The notes: generated by a model not told the origin, from the letters alone. DNA of 64,000 nucleotides from Streptosporangium roseum DSM 43021 (GCF_000024865.1 NC_013595.1:7874001-7938000), one strand, 5' to 3'; shown: positions 18,891-28,171, counted from the stretch's first letter. A program made the numbers and translations.

Positions 18891-21143
18891 ATGGCGAACA
18901 ACGAGTTGACGTCCGCCTGCGAGCGGTTGATCAACGAATGCCTCGACCGCGAGGGTGGGCCCGGGGGCGGCGAACTGCCCGTCATCGTACTCTTCGGTCC
19001 ACGCGGGAGCGGCAAGACCACTCTCCTCAAGGAGGTCGCGGAAAACGCCGCGACCTCCTTTTCATTGCCATTTGTCCACATCGACTGCGCCGAACACCCC
19101 GACATAAAGGTATGGGAAATCACCGCGCAGATCGCGCGCCGCGTCATGGGCCATCGCTGGCGCCAATTCGCGCCCGTCAAGCTGCCCCGGGTGGTGCTGG
19201 GGAACCTGGCGCTCTCGCTGGACCCCGGGCTGCGGCAGGAGGAGGCGGAACAGGAGCTCTACGAGCTGATCCGCGGCAGGCGCGGGATCCCGGACAGCGC
19301 CAGGACCCTTCAGGAGCTCTTCAACCTGCTCGGCGGGAGCGTCCCGGTGCTGCCGGTGGCCGGTCCGCTGATCGCCACGCTGATCGACCGGATCGCGCGG
19401 GGGCGCCGGCTGGTGGAGCTGCTGGAACGCAAGGGCATGGCCTGGTACCGCGACCGGCTCGACCCCGGCGGCCTGACGGACCTGGCACGCTCCGGCGCGG
19501 CCGAGGACGGGTCTCCGGCGGCGGCGCAGATCATCTGCGAGGCGCTCCTGGAGGACCTGAGGGAGGGCTGGTCCAGGAAATGGCGCCCGCGCAACTGCCT
19601 GGTCCTGCTGGACAACTCCGACAGTCCCTCCGGCCGGGAGTTCCTGCGGGCCCTGGTGGCCGCCAAGGCCCACCGGGCCGCCGCCCCGGAGCCGGCCGGA
19701 GACGATCCCCTGCTGGTGGTCGCCACCTCCAGATCCTGGCAGGACCTCGGCCATCACTGGGACCGCCCGGGGACCCTCAAACCCCCGGAGGACGGCGTGG
19801 CCCGGCATCCACGCCGGCTACAGCAGGCCGGCCACGCCGACTGGCTCGCGAACCGCGCGAACGGCAGGCGCGACCGCTGGTGGTATCCGGTGCTGCTGCC
19901 CGGCCTCAGCCGCACCGAGGTGACACGGATGCGCATGGCCACCCGGGGAAGGCCGGGCAGGGCTCACACGGGATTCGTGCACGCGCTGACCGGCGGCCAT
20001 CCGCTGGCGGTCACGCACCTGCTGGAGGCCATGGCGGCCCGGGAGCGAGGGGAGGGACGGGACTCCGCCCGCGCCGGGCGGGAGGCCCACGAGCGCGCGG
20101 CCGTACGAGAGCGCGGGCAGGACCCGCACGACAGCGCGGACACGAGGGAACACGGGCAGGACCCGCACGACAGCGCGGACACGAGGGAACACGGGCAGGA
20201 CCCGCACGAGAACGCGGACACGAGGGAACACGGGCAGGACCCGCACGAGAACGCGGACGCGGGGGCATCCGGGCAGGACACCGGCTGGACCGAGCAGGGC
20301 CTGCGCGGGCTTCCGGCTCTGAACCGGGCGCACGCGCAGCACCCGTTCCGCGACTTCCCCCACGACCTGGAGGATCTGGTCGCGTGCTCCGCCGCGACCA
20401 ACCTGGCGGACGCCGACGACGCCGGGCTGCTGTCCCGTCCCTGGCGCTCGGCGGTCGACGAGCTCGGCGACCAGATGTGGCTCGTCACAGGTCCGGGGCA
20501 GGACAGGGCACCGGCCATCCACCCCTGGCTCAGACGCCTGCTGCTGCGGGAGCTCGAACGCCGCCACCGCCGCGACGGCCCGCTGTGGGACATCGCCCAC
20601 CAGCGCCTGGAGGCCCTCTACACCTCCCGTGAGGACCTGCCCCGCGACCGGCTCTCCATGGTCATGCACCACCGGCTCGCCCGCGTGGACCTGACGGCCA
20701 CCGGCCGCCGCCACCTGCAGGAGGTGGTGGCGCTCCTCGACGGGCGGTTCAACCGGATCGACATGGCCGCCTGGATCAGGCAGTACAACTGGATCACCTC
20801 CGCGCCGAACCGGCTGCCCGTGACGACGTCGCCGGACAACCTGTACGGCCGGCTCATCCAGGAGCCGCAGGACGGGCGGGGCGACCATCCCGGGCAGGAG
20901 CCGCCGGACGACCCGCGCGACCGGCCCGCCCCGGACCGGCCGGGCGGCGCGGAGCGGCTGGCCGTCGTGCGCAGCGTGGTCGTCGACCGCTGGTTCCTGT
21001 CCGACCCCGGGGTGGACCCCCTGCGCGGCAGGCGCCGGAGCGTCGCGGACGGCCTGAGGCTGCTCGCCCGGTACGCCACCAGCGGCAGGACGATCCTGAT
21101 GAACGAGGCTCACCGCTACGACCGGGAGGACGACGATGAGTGA
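18891..21143 (+). CDS. P-loop NTPase with internal 13-residue tandem repeats, partner of a membrane-anchored binding protein
   Basis: 750 residues, no recognised family beyond a P-loop ATPase. Walker A is GPRGSGKTT (residues 36-44); a Walker B-like strand NCLVLLDNSDS lies near residue 236-246. A sensor-like strand LLVVATSRSW follows, as in AAA+/STAND-type ATPases. Residues about 409-460 consist of four in-frame copies of a 13-residue unit (GQDPHDSADTREH). The C-terminal 250 residues are helical and contain no recognised domain. The start has GAAGGCGGG upstream. Its last 8 bases overlap the next gene, so the two are translated as a unit. The preceding 160 bp is AT-rich and probably holds the promoter. 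Possibly a signalling or conflict NTPase (inference). Confidence 0.75.
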   Translation: MANNELTSACERLINECLDREGGPGGGELPVIVLFGPRGSGKTTLLKEVAENAATSFSLPFVHIDCAEHPDIKVWEITAQIARRVMGHRWRQFAPVKLPRVVLGNLALSLDPGLRQEEAEQELYELIRGRRGIPDSARTLQELFNLLGGSVPVLPVAGPLIATLIDRIARGRRLVELLERKGMAWYRDRLDPGGLTDLARSGAAEDGSPAAAQIICEALLEDLREGWSRKWRPRNCLVLLDNSDSPSGREFLRALVAAKAHRAAAPEPAGDDPLLVVATSRSWQDLGHHWDRPGTLKPPEDGVARHPRRLQQAGHADWLANRANGRRDRWWYPVLLPGLSRTEVTRMRMATRGRPGRAHTGFVHALTGGHPLAVTHLLEAMAARERGEGRDSARAGREAHERAAVRERGQDPHDSADTREHGQDPHDSADTREHGQDPHENADTREHGQDPHENADAGASGQDTGWTEQGLRGLPALNRAHAQHPFRDFPHDLEDLVACSAATNLADADDAGLLSRPWRSAVDELGDQMWLVTGPGQDRAPAIHPWLRRLLLRELERRHRRDGPLWDIAHQRLEALYTSREDLPRDRLSMVMHHRLARVDLTATGRRHLQEVVALLDGRFNRIDMAAWIRQYNWITSAPNRLPVTTSPDNLYGRLIQEPQDGRGDHPGQEPPDDPRDRPAPDRPGGAERLAVVRSVVVDRWFLSDPGVDPLRGRRRSVADGLRLLARYATSGRTILMNEAHRYDREDDDE
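20115..20270 (+). repeat. 39-bp in-frame tandem repeat (four copies)
   Basis: Copies at 20115-20153, 20154-20192, 20193-20231 and a degenerate fourth at 20232-20270. Copies 2 and 3 differ from each other by only a few bases, as in a minisatellite. Being a multiple of three, copy-number changes would lengthen or shorten the encoded charged linker without a frameshift. Confidence 0.9.
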
Positions 21144-22623
21144 GCAGCGCGGTTTCGACAGGCGCGCGCCGTTCCGGAAGGTCCATCCCTTCTGGTTCGG
21201 ACTGCTCTGCGTCCTGCTCGCCGGCGCCCTGGGCGCCGGGCTGTTCCTCCTCCTCCGCCCGCGCCCCCGGGTCACCGACGGGTCCGGCGACTACACCGCG
21301 AACCTGTCCCCCGTCGCGGAGCTGATCCGCCGGGAGAACGAGTGGGTGCGCGGGCAGAGCACGCCCTACGTGAGCATCGCGGTGATGCTGCCGATGGACC
21401 CGGTGACCAGTCCGACGAGCACGCAAAGCACCGAGTCCATCCGGCACGCCCTGCAGGGGGCCTACCTGGCCCAGTACTGGAGCAACCACAACGAGGGCGA
21501 CGCGAGCGCGCCGAACGTGCAACTCCTGCTCGCCGACTCCTCCGGCGACGGCGACGCCTGGCGGGCCACGGTGGGCGAGCTGAAGGAGAAGACGGCGAGT
21601 GAGGAGCACCTGGTCGCGGTCACCGGGCTGGGTTCGAGCGTCGCGGGGACGGAGAAGGCGATCGACGAGCTCGCGACGGCCCAGATCGCCATGGTGGGCG
21701 CCGTCATCACCTCCGACAAGCTGGCCGGCAAGGCCACCATGGTCCGGGTGTCCCCTCCCAACAGCGCCCAGGCCAAGGCCATCGCGCACTTCCTCAAGGA
21801 GCGCGACGCCGTCACCGCGGTCCTGGTGCAGGACGAGGACGGGAGCGACTCCTACACCAGCACCCTCGCCACGTCCTTCACCTCCGCCTTCGCCGACGTC
21901 GTCGTCCCGGCGAACAGGAGAAGCCGCCTCCTGGACGTCTCCCTGACCTACAGCTCCTCGCTCGACAGCGCGGACACGGTGCTCGGGCAGATGCCGGAGC
22001 GGATCTGCAACAGCGGCGCGAACGTGGTCTTCTTCGCCGGGCGCTGGCAGAACCTGCCGCCCTTCCTGCGGGCGCTGACCCGCCGGACGTGCGTCGATCG
22101 GAAGATCACCGTCGTCACCGGCGACGACGCCAGCAACCTCAACCGAACCCAGCAGGAGCCGATCTGGGACGACACCCGGGCCAACCTCGAGGTCTACTAC
22201 ACGGCACTGGCCCACCCCGCGGCCTGGGACAGCCATCCCGAGGCCGTCCAGCCGGCGACCGCCAACCGCTTCAGGCCGGGCACGGACAGCTTCGGCGCCA
22301 AGTTCCCCGGGGAGATCCTCGACGACGGGCAGGCCATCATGCACCATGACGCGATGCTGACCGCCATCGGGGTGGTGGACATCTACGCCGCGCAGGGCAC
22401 GACCCGTCCCACGGCGAGCGCCGTCGCGAACATGCTGACGAGCGCGCCCTTCACCGTGCCCGCCGCCAGCGGGTGGATCTCCTTCGACAAGAAGGGCAAC
22501 CCCGTCAACAAGGCCATCCCGGTCCTACGGCTCCTGCCCGGCGGAAAGGTCACCTTCTCCGAGCTGACCTCGGAGATCGGAGCCCCTCCCGGAGGGCCCG
22601 GCGGTACGGCCCGCGTCCCGTGA
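21136..22623 (+). CDS. Membrane-anchored type 1 periplasmic-binding-fold protein
   Basis: 495 residues. An N-terminal membrane segment (FWFGLLCVLLAGALGAGLFLLL, about residues 19-40) places the rest outside. The outside part looks like a Leu/Ile/Val-binding (ANF-receptor) domain: SIAVMLPMD, a substrate helix IRHALQGAYLAQYW, VTGLGSSVAGTEKAIDELA, a second lobe with AVLVQDEDGSDSYTSTLA, and VVFFAGRWQNLPPFLRAL. It lacks a lipobox and no permease genes adjoin, so it is more likely a sensor than a transporter subunit. The ATG overlaps the NTPase stop by 8 bp, with GGGAGG upstream. A bidirectional hairpin spans its stop. Confidence 0.82.
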   Translation: MSEQRGFDRRAPFRKVHPFWFGLLCVLLAGALGAGLFLLLRPRPRVTDGSGDYTANLSPVAELIRRENEWVRGQSTPYVSIAVMLPMDPVTSPTSTQSTESIRHALQGAYLAQYWSNHNEGDASAPNVQLLLADSSGDGDAWRATVGELKEKTASEEHLVAVTGLGSSVAGTEKAIDELATAQIAMVGAVITSDKLAGKATMVRVSPPNSAQAKAIAHFLKERDAVTAVLVQDEDGSDSYTSTLATSFTSAFADVVVPANRRSRLLDVSLTYSSSLDSADTVLGQMPERICNSGANVVFFAGRWQNLPPFLRALTRRTCVDRKITVVTGDDASNLNRTQQEPIWDDTRANLEVYYTALAHPAAWDSHPEAVQPATANRFRPGTDSFGAKFPGEILDDGQAIMHHDAMLTAIGVVDIYAAQGTTRPTASAVANMLTSAPFTVPAASGWISFDKKGNPVNKAIPVLRLLPGGKVTFSELTSEIGAPPGGPGGTARVP

Positions 22624-22638
22624 AGGGCGCGGGCCGTA
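22605..22638. terminator. Bidirectional hairpin between convergent genes
   Basis: 11-bp stem (TACGGCCCGCG / CGCGGGCCGTA) with a 12-nt loop. It straddles the stop of the binding-fold gene and lies just beyond the stop of tmsB on the other strand. No T-run. Confidence 0.6.
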
Positions 22639-22652
22639 TCACCGGATGACGA

Positions 22653-23912
22653 TCAGGGCCAGTCGACGGAGGGGCGGAGCGGCATGTGGGCCGCGCCCTG
22701 GGAGTCGAGCTTCACACCGAGGATCTGGTGGAGCTGGATCTTGTTGCGTTCGAAGCCGACAACGCAACCGGCCATGTAGAGCCGCCAGACCCTGGCCGTG
22801 CCCTGACCGACCTCCTCGACGGCCTCGTCCCAGTGCTCGTCGAGGTTGGCGCACCAGTAGCGGAGAGTCTGGGCGTAGTGCTCGCGCAGGTTCTCCTCGT
22901 GGCGGATCTCGAAGCCGAGGTCCTCCATCTGCCGGGCCAGGTAGCCGACCGACTCCAGCTCCCCGTCGGGGAAGACGTAGCGGTTGATGAAGCCGCCGGC
23001 GTTGATGGTCTTCTCGGTGCCGGTCGGCCGGGTGATGCAGTGGTTGAGGATCCGGCCGCCGGGGTTGAGCTTGTCGTACAGGAACCGGAAGTAGAACGGC
23101 AGCTGTTCCTTGCCGATGTGCTCGGTCAGGCCGATCGAGCTGACGGCGTCGAAACCGCTCTCCTTCACGTCCCGGTAGTCCATGTAGCGGACCTCGGCCA
23201 GGTCGCCCAGCCCCTCCTCGGCGATGGCCTTCTGCGCCCACTCGGCCTGCTGGCGGGAGAGGGTGACCCCCAGCCCCTTCACGCCGTACTCGCGGGCCGC
23301 GTGCATGACCATGCCGCCCCAGCCGCAGCCCACGTCCAGCAGCCGCATCCCGGGCTTGAGACCCAGCTTCCTGGCGACCAGGTCGAACTTGGCGTACTGC
23401 GCCTCCTCCAGCGTGGACTCCTCGCTGGGGAAGACCGCACAGGTGTAGGCCATGGACGGGCCGAGCACCCACTCGTAGAACCTGTTGGAGACGTCGTAGT
23501 GATGGTGGATCGCCTCGGCGTCGCGCTGCTTGGCGTGCCTGCTGCCCATCTTGGCCAGCATGCTGCGCCGTACCTCCTGGGGAGGCGGCTGCACCCGCAT
23601 CAGCAGGGGCTTGATGCCGAGAGCGCGGATGGCCGCGAGCTTCTCGCTCGCCGGGATGTCGTTGATGGTGAGCGACCACATCCGCGACAGCAGGTCGTAC
23701 ATGTCGCCCTGGACGTCGAGATGTCCGGACACGTACGCCCTGGCGAGACCGAGCTCCCCGGGGGCCTGCGCCAGGTAGGCCACCGCGGCCGGGGACTTCA
23801 CCTCGATGCTGATGTCCGCACTGGCCGGACCGGCCTTGCTGCCGTCATAGGCGGCGAACCGGATGTCCGCCTCGGGCCCTATGACCTTTTCGAAGATTTC
23901 TGCGAGCTTCAC
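22653..23912 (-). CDS. tmsB: Fatty-acid 10-methylene transferase, cyclopropane-synthase family (TmsB/BfaB-like)
   Basis: 419 residues. A SAM-dependent enzyme of the cyclopropane fatty acid synthase superfamily with the SAM-binding loop LLDVGCGWGGM near residue 190 and the family motifs HYDVSNRFYEWVLG, YTCAVF and IGLTEHIG. The long N-terminal domain (about 120 residues) is typical of the class. In characterised actinobacteria the adjacent tmsA-tmsB pair converts oleoyl phospholipid to 10-methylstearoyl (tuberculostearic) chains: TmsB adds a methylene from SAM, and TmsA reduces it. The gene follows the FAD oxidoreductase by 12 bp, which is why I prefer TmsB to an ordinary cyclopropane synthase. 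GTG start with AGGAGG eight bases upstream. Confidence 0.85.
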   Translation of the reverse strand: MKLAEIFEKVIGPEADIRFAAYDGSKAGPASADISIEVKSPAAVAYLAQAPGELGLARAYVSGHLDVQGDMYDLLSRMWSLTINDIPASEKLAAIRALGIKPLLMRVQPPPQEVRRSMLAKMGSRHAKQRDAEAIHHHYDVSNRFYEWVLGPSMAYTCAVFPSEESTLEEAQYAKFDLVARKLGLKPGMRLLDVGCGWGGMVMHAAREYGVKGLGVTLSRQQAEWAQKAIAEEGLGDLAEVRYMDYRDVKESGFDAVSSIGLTEHIGKEQLPFYFRFLYDKLNPGGRILNHCITRPTGTEKTINAGGFINRYVFPDGELESVGYLARQMEDLGFEIRHEENLREHYAQTLRYWCANLDEHWDEAVEEVGQGTARVWRLYMAGCVVGFERNKIQLHQILGVKLDSQGAAHMPLRPSVDWP

Positions 23913-23924
23913 AGAATCAACCTC

Positions 23925-25292
23925 CTAACGCCCCCGTACACACTTGTCGTAGAGGTCGAGCAACCGGCCACCCGCGTCGTATGCCCGCTTGACCGGCCAG
24001 TAGGCGATTCCGTTATAAAACCGCCAGAACTCGTCCCGGGAGTAGAACGACGTCGAGTACAACGACTTGTGCCCGTCCAGCTCGTGCACCTTGTTCTCGA
24101 TGAGACGGTTGTAGTACCCATCGAACTGGCCCCGGGGCAGGGGGACTGTTCCCCAGAAGCCGAAGTTGACGTAGAGCCGTCCGGGCTCCAGCGGGTAGAG
24201 CGGCCACTCGCCGGTGGACTTCAGCGGGCACATCCACACCGGCGCCATGCCGACCCTGTCGTGGAAGAAGTCCAGGAACTCCGCGCCGCGCTCGACGGGC
24301 ACCTCGATGTCCTGGATGACCGACTCCTGGACGGGCTGGCCCCGCCACCGGTCAACCCGGGCGATCACACCGTACTTGCGGTCGAGGCCGACGAGCCTGC
24401 GGTAGACGTCGGAGCGCATCCACTTGCGCGGCATGAGCGAGCGCACCAGCGCCCCCTGCACGCCGAAGGCGCGCGAGCACCAGAACCAGTCGGTGTCCCA
24501 GCGCCACAGGTAGTCGCGGATGCTCAGCCAGTCGCGGGTCCTGGTCTGGATCGACCGGTAGTAGATGCGCATGCCGGTGTAGTCCGACAGGTAGGGCGCG
24601 CGCTCGGCGAACCGGCCGACGGTCACGTAGAGCTCGCCGGGACCGAAGAACGTGCCGTCCACGAAGTCGACCGGCTCACCGTCGTGCTCGCCGCTCTCGC
24701 AGATCTCCTTCATGGCGATCATGCACTTGTCGGCGTCGCCGAACGGGATGTGGGTCAGCCGGACGTACGGCTGGACGGGCTTGAGCTTGATCCGGATGCG
24801 GAGCGCGTAACCGAGCGTGCCGTAGGAGTTGGGAAAGGCACGGAACAGGTCGCGGTACTCGTTGTCGTCGCGCGCCACGACGATCCGGCCGTCGCCGGTG
24901 AGGATCTCCAACTCCTCGACCGACTCGTGCGGCAGCCCGTCGCGGAAGCTGGTGGACTCGATGCCCAGCCCGGTCACCGCGCCGCCCAGCGTGATCGTCT
25001 TGAGCTGCGGCACGACGTACGGCATCAGCCCGTGCGCGAGCGTGGCGTCCACCAGGTGCTCGTAGGTGGTCATCCCCTGGACCTCGGCGGTCATGGTGAC
25101 CGGATCCACCTCGATGACCTGGTCCAGGTCCCGGGCCGACAGCTTCGCTCCGGAAGCGCCGTCCCGGAAGCGGAACAGGTTGGTGGTGGCCTTGGCCAGC
25201 CGGGGCACCGCGTCCTCAGGGATCGCGGCGTAGGACTCCCTGATCTGCTCGACGGCGCGCCGATGCGCCGACATCTGTGTCATCTGTTGCAC
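23925..25292 (-). CDS. tmsA: FAD-binding reductase of 10-methylene fatty acids (TmsA/BfaA-like)
   Basis: 455 residues of the FAD-linked oxidase (DCR24-like) family. The FAD domain contains AEVQGMTTYEHLVDATLAHG, LKTITLGGAVTGLGIESTS and NSYGTLGYALRIRIKLK; the C-terminal half has a substrate domain. By analogy with TmsA it reduces the 10-methylene intermediate to the 10-methyl acyl chain on membrane phospholipids. The start is GTG 25292 with GGTGAGG upstream; ATG codons follow at residues 4 and 7. First gene of the two-gene tms operon. No tmsC-like small gene was seen. Confidence 0.85.
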   Translation of the reverse strand: MQQMTQMSAHRRAVEQIRESYAAIPEDAVPRLAKATTNLFRFRDGASGAKLSARDLDQVIEVDPVTMTAEVQGMTTYEHLVDATLAHGLMPYVVPQLKTITLGGAVTGLGIESTSFRDGLPHESVEELEILTGDGRIVVARDDNEYRDLFRAFPNSYGTLGYALRIRIKLKPVQPYVRLTHIPFGDADKCMIAMKEICESGEHDGEPVDFVDGTFFGPGELYVTVGRFAERAPYLSDYTGMRIYYRSIQTRTRDWLSIRDYLWRWDTDWFWCSRAFGVQGALVRSLMPRKWMRSDVYRRLVGLDRKYGVIARVDRWRGQPVQESVIQDIEVPVERGAEFLDFFHDRVGMAPVWMCPLKSTGEWPLYPLEPGRLYVNFGFWGTVPLPRGQFDGYYNRLIENKVHELDGHKSLYSTSFYSRDEFWRFYNGIAYWPVKRAYDAGGRLLDLYDKCVRGR

Positions 25293-25393
25293 AGGACCTC
25301 ACCCCCAGAGCCCTCATAGTAAAGATCGCCCCTAGCACGTTATATCTCGGGTGTCCCTCGGGCCAGACGGGACACGTTAAACGCGCGAAAACT

Positions 25394-26374
25394 CTATGTA
25401 CGTCCGCCCCCGGGACGGCGCCGGACCACCGGCTCCACCCCGTTGAGCACGTTGGCCACAGGACGTCCCTCCACCGCGGCCCGCAGGTTGTCCAGCACGC
25501 ACCGGACCAGGCGGCCGGTGGACTGCGGGGTCACCCCGGCCACGTGCGGCGACAGCAGCACCCGGGCGCTGTCGCGCAGCGGGTCTCCGGGCGGCGGCGG
25601 CTCGGTCTCGAACACGTCCAGCGCGGCACCGCCCAGGTGCCCGGACTCCAGGGCGGACAGCAGCGCCGCCTGGTCCACCACTCCCCCGCGGGCGGCGTTG
25701 ACCAGCAGCGATCCCGCGGGCATCCGGGACGGGTCGATCAGGCCCCGGGTCTCCTCCGACAGCGCGATCACCGTCACGAGCACGTCGGAGCCGGCGACCA
25801 GCGCCTCCAGCTCCCGGTAGGCGTAGGGCACCTCGCGGGGGCGCCGCGTCCAGTAGGACACCTCGCAGCCGTGGCCGGCGAACATCCGGGCGCACGCCTC
25901 GCCGATCGGGCCGAAGCCGACGATGCCCACGCGCGAGCCGTACAGCTCTCTGGGGCCGAGGTCGAGCTGGGGCCAGCCGCCCGCGCGGACCGCGGCGTCG
26001 GCGTCGAGCAGCCGCCTGGACAGCGCGAGCGCGGCGGCGAAGCACCACTCGGCCACCGCGATCGCGCTCACTCCCGCGGCGTTGGCCAGCGGCACTCCGG
26101 CGGCGGCCAGCGCGCCGAGATCGTGGCCGTCCACGCCCACCGAGGGCTGCTGCACGAACGCCAGGCGCGGGGCGGCAAGGACGGCCTCGGCGTCCAGCGC
26201 GAGCCCGCCGCTCCAGTCGCCGACCACGATCTCGGCCTCCGGCAGGGCGGAGAGCAGGGCATCCCGGTCGCGGCGGGCCGGGACGGACACCTCGACCCGC
26301 TCTCCCAGCGGGCCGAGCAGGTTGCGCAGCGCCTCCTCGGGAAGCGGCGGCAGCGCCAGCACCCTCCATGCCAC
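25394..26374 (-). CDS. D-2-hydroxyacid dehydrogenase family protein
   Basis: 326 residues. NAD-binding Rossmann motif VGIVGFGPIGEACARMF in the middle; VNAARGGVVDQAALLSAL and GAALDVFETEPPP toward the C-terminus, followed by LSPHVAG with the catalytic His. Interconverts 2-oxo and D-2-hydroxy acids with NAD(P)H; substrate unknown. GTG 26374 is preferred over GTG 26383 because GGAGG lies 8 bases before it and it begins 1 base after the kinase stop (TGAGGTG), giving translational coupling. The pairing with a kinase is unusual for this enzyme and may be incidental. Confidence 0.88.
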   Translation of the reverse strand: MAWRVLALPPLPEEALRNLLGPLGERVEVSVPARRDRDALLSALPEAEIVVGDWSGGLALDAEAVLAAPRLAFVQQPSVGVDGHDLGALAAAGVPLANAAGVSAIAVAEWCFAAALALSRRLLDADAAVRAGGWPQLDLGPRELYGSRVGIVGFGPIGEACARMFAGHGCEVSYWTRRPREVPYAYRELEALVAGSDVLVTVIALSEETRGLIDPSRMPAGSLLVNAARGGVVDQAALLSALESGHLGGAALDVFETEPPPPGDPLRDSARVLLSPHVAGVTPQSTGRLVRCVLDNLRAAVEGRPVANVLNGVEPVVRRRPGGGRT

Positions 26375-26375
26375 C

Positions 26376-27971
26376 TCATTCACCTCCGCGCGGGTGGAAG
26401 CTCTTGAAGGCCCGGTTCATGCTGTTCAGCTGGCTCTTCCACTCGGCGTCGGCGGTGGTCCAGCTCAGCACCATGACCGTGTCGCCGACCCCGATGAACC
26501 GGCGGACCTCGTGGTAGGTCACCCCGGGACGGGCCCAGGGCACGCCGCCGCTGTCCTTCATCTTCCAGGTGAACTCCCACTGGAGGCCGGTGCCGTACGC
26601 CAGGGGGACGCGCGTGATGTCGTCGGCGTCGATCTCGCTCCACTGCGCCGCGTCGGTCCTGACGGTCCCCTGGAGTGACTCCAGGCTGTCGTGGGGGCCG
26701 GGGAGCGCCTCCACCGACATGTGCGCGCCCCCGTCGCGGCGCAGCCACTGGGTGTAGCCCGTCTCGGCGGCCCAGTCGCCCTTCCAACCGGCCGGATAGC
26801 GGATGGACCAGTTCTCCGGGGGCCTGGCCTGCCACTGCCTCCACTGCTGCCCCTCCGCGACGGCGGTCCGGCTCCTCGACGGCCTGGGGCTGGGGGACTC
26901 GCTCGGCGCCTCCGTCGGGGTGGCCACGGCGTCGACGGTGGAGGTGTCCGAGACCGGACCGGCCTGCGGGGGGCTCTGCGGGTCCGACTGCGTCATCGCC
27001 ACGGCCGCCGCCGCTCCCCCTCCGGCCAGGACCACCACCGCCGCCACGATCAGCGGGATCCGGCCGCGGCCGCGGTCCCGCCTGCGCCGCGGGGCGGGCA
27101 TCGCCGAGGTGGGCGCGTCCCGCCTGCGGTGCCGTTCGGTACGGCGGGGCGCCGCCGCGGGGTCGCCGCCCACCTCCGCCAGGAGCGTGTCGGCCTGCTG
27201 GAGGGTCAGCCGGTGGGCGGGGTCGCGCTGGAGCATGCCCGTGAGCACCTCCCGCATCGCGGGGGGCACCCGGCCGAAGTCGGGCTCCTCGGTGAGGAGG
27301 GCGCCGAGAGTGGCGATGGCGGTGGTGCGCTCGAAAGGGCCGTGGCCCAGCAGCGCGGCGTAGAGGGTGGCACCGAGCGCCCACAGGTCGGACCAGGGGC
27401 CCGCCGCGTCGGCCGTGGCACGTTCCGGCGGCAGGAAGCTGGGCGAGCCCGTCACCATGCCGGTCTGGGTCAGCGAGGTGTCGCCCTCCACGGTCGCGAT
27501 GCCGAAGTCGGTCAGCACGGCCCGCCCGTCGGGGGCGAGCAGGATGTTGCTGGGCTTGACGTCGCGGTGCAGGATGCCCGCCTCGTGGGCCGCCTGGAGC
27601 GCCGACAGCACCTGGCGGCCGATGTCGGCGACCTGCTGGACCGGGAGCGGGCCGACCTCGTCCAGCCCGCGGGCCCTGACGAGCTCCATGATGATCCAGG
27701 GCCGGCCGTCCTGCTCGGCCACGTCGTAGACCGCCACGATGCCCCGGTGGTTGAGCCGGGCCGCGGTCCTGGCCTCTCGCGAGGTGCGGGTCAGCTGGCG
27801 CTCGTGCTCGGCCGGGGCGAGGTTCGGCGGGAGCAGCACCTCCTTGACGGCGACCGGCCGGTCCAGGAGCGTGTCGTATCCCTCCCACACCACGCCCATG
27901 CCGCCCCGGCCGAGCTCCTGCAGCAGTCGGTAACGCCCAGCGACCATCCGTTCACTGTGCGGATATGTCAT
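26376..27971 (-). CDS. Membrane Ser/Thr protein kinase (PknB type) with extracellular domain
   Basis: 531 residues. Kinase domain residues 14-275: glycine loop LGRGGMGVV, ATP Lys 43 (VAVKEV), catalytic loop ILHRDVKPSNILL near 137, LTDFGIAT and GSPSFLPPE activation segment. A positively charged stretch and a membrane helix (IPLIVAAVVVLAGGGAAAA, near residue 320) follow, then a Ser/Pro-rich linker and an extracellular domain of about 130 residues with SIRYPAGWKGDW, of unknown ligand. ATG 27971 has AGGGG upstream. Followed immediately by the dehydrogenase gene. Confidence 0.93.
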   Translation of the reverse strand: MTYPHSERMVAGRYRLLQELGRGGMGVVWEGYDTLLDRPVAVKEVLLPPNLAPAEHERQLTRTSREARTAARLNHRGIVAVYDVAEQDGRPWIIMELVRARGLDEVGPLPVQQVADIGRQVLSALQAAHEAGILHRDVKPSNILLAPDGRAVLTDFGIATVEGDTSLTQTGMVTGSPSFLPPERATADAAGPWSDLWALGATLYAALLGHGPFERTTAIATLGALLTEEPDFGRVPPAMREVLTGMLQRDPAHRLTLQQADTLLAEVGGDPAAAPRRTERHRRRDAPTSAMPAPRRRRDRGRGRIPLIVAAVVVLAGGGAAAAVAMTQSDPQSPPQAGPVSDTSTVDAVATPTEAPSESPSPRPSRSRTAVAEGQQWRQWQARPPENWSIRYPAGWKGDWAAETGYTQWLRRDGGAHMSVEALPGPHDSLESLQGTVRTDAAQWSEIDADDITRVPLAYGTGLQWEFTWKMKDSGGVPWARPGVTYHEVRRFIGVGDTVMVLSWTTADAEWKSQLNSMNRAFKSFHPRGGE

Positions 27972-28107
27972 CGCGTAACCCCTAGGTCCCCATTCAGATA
28001 ACGCGCAAGTTTCCCATAACACCCAAGCACCACGCGGCTTCACGCCGGATGTCTTGCCACAGAAAGCCGAATGTTGTTCTACTTGGCTCTGGGTAAGGCC
28101 GGCTATT

Positions 28108-28121
28108 ACCAAGCGCTTGCT
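28108..28121. promoter_or_regulatory. KstR2-like palindrome upstream of the racemase gene
   Basis: ACCAAGCGCTTGCT fits the published mycobacterial KstR2 consensus AnCAAGnnCTTGnT at every fixed base. It lies 50 bp before the racemase start and divergent to the kinase gene. KstR2 controls sterol ring degradation in mycobacteria; no kstR2 gene is in this window, and other TetR regulators use similar sites. Confidence 0.45.
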
Positions 28122-28171
28122 TGTGCGAGCCGTGCCCGGCTAGAGTCGAGACCGCATCCGAGGAGATATCG

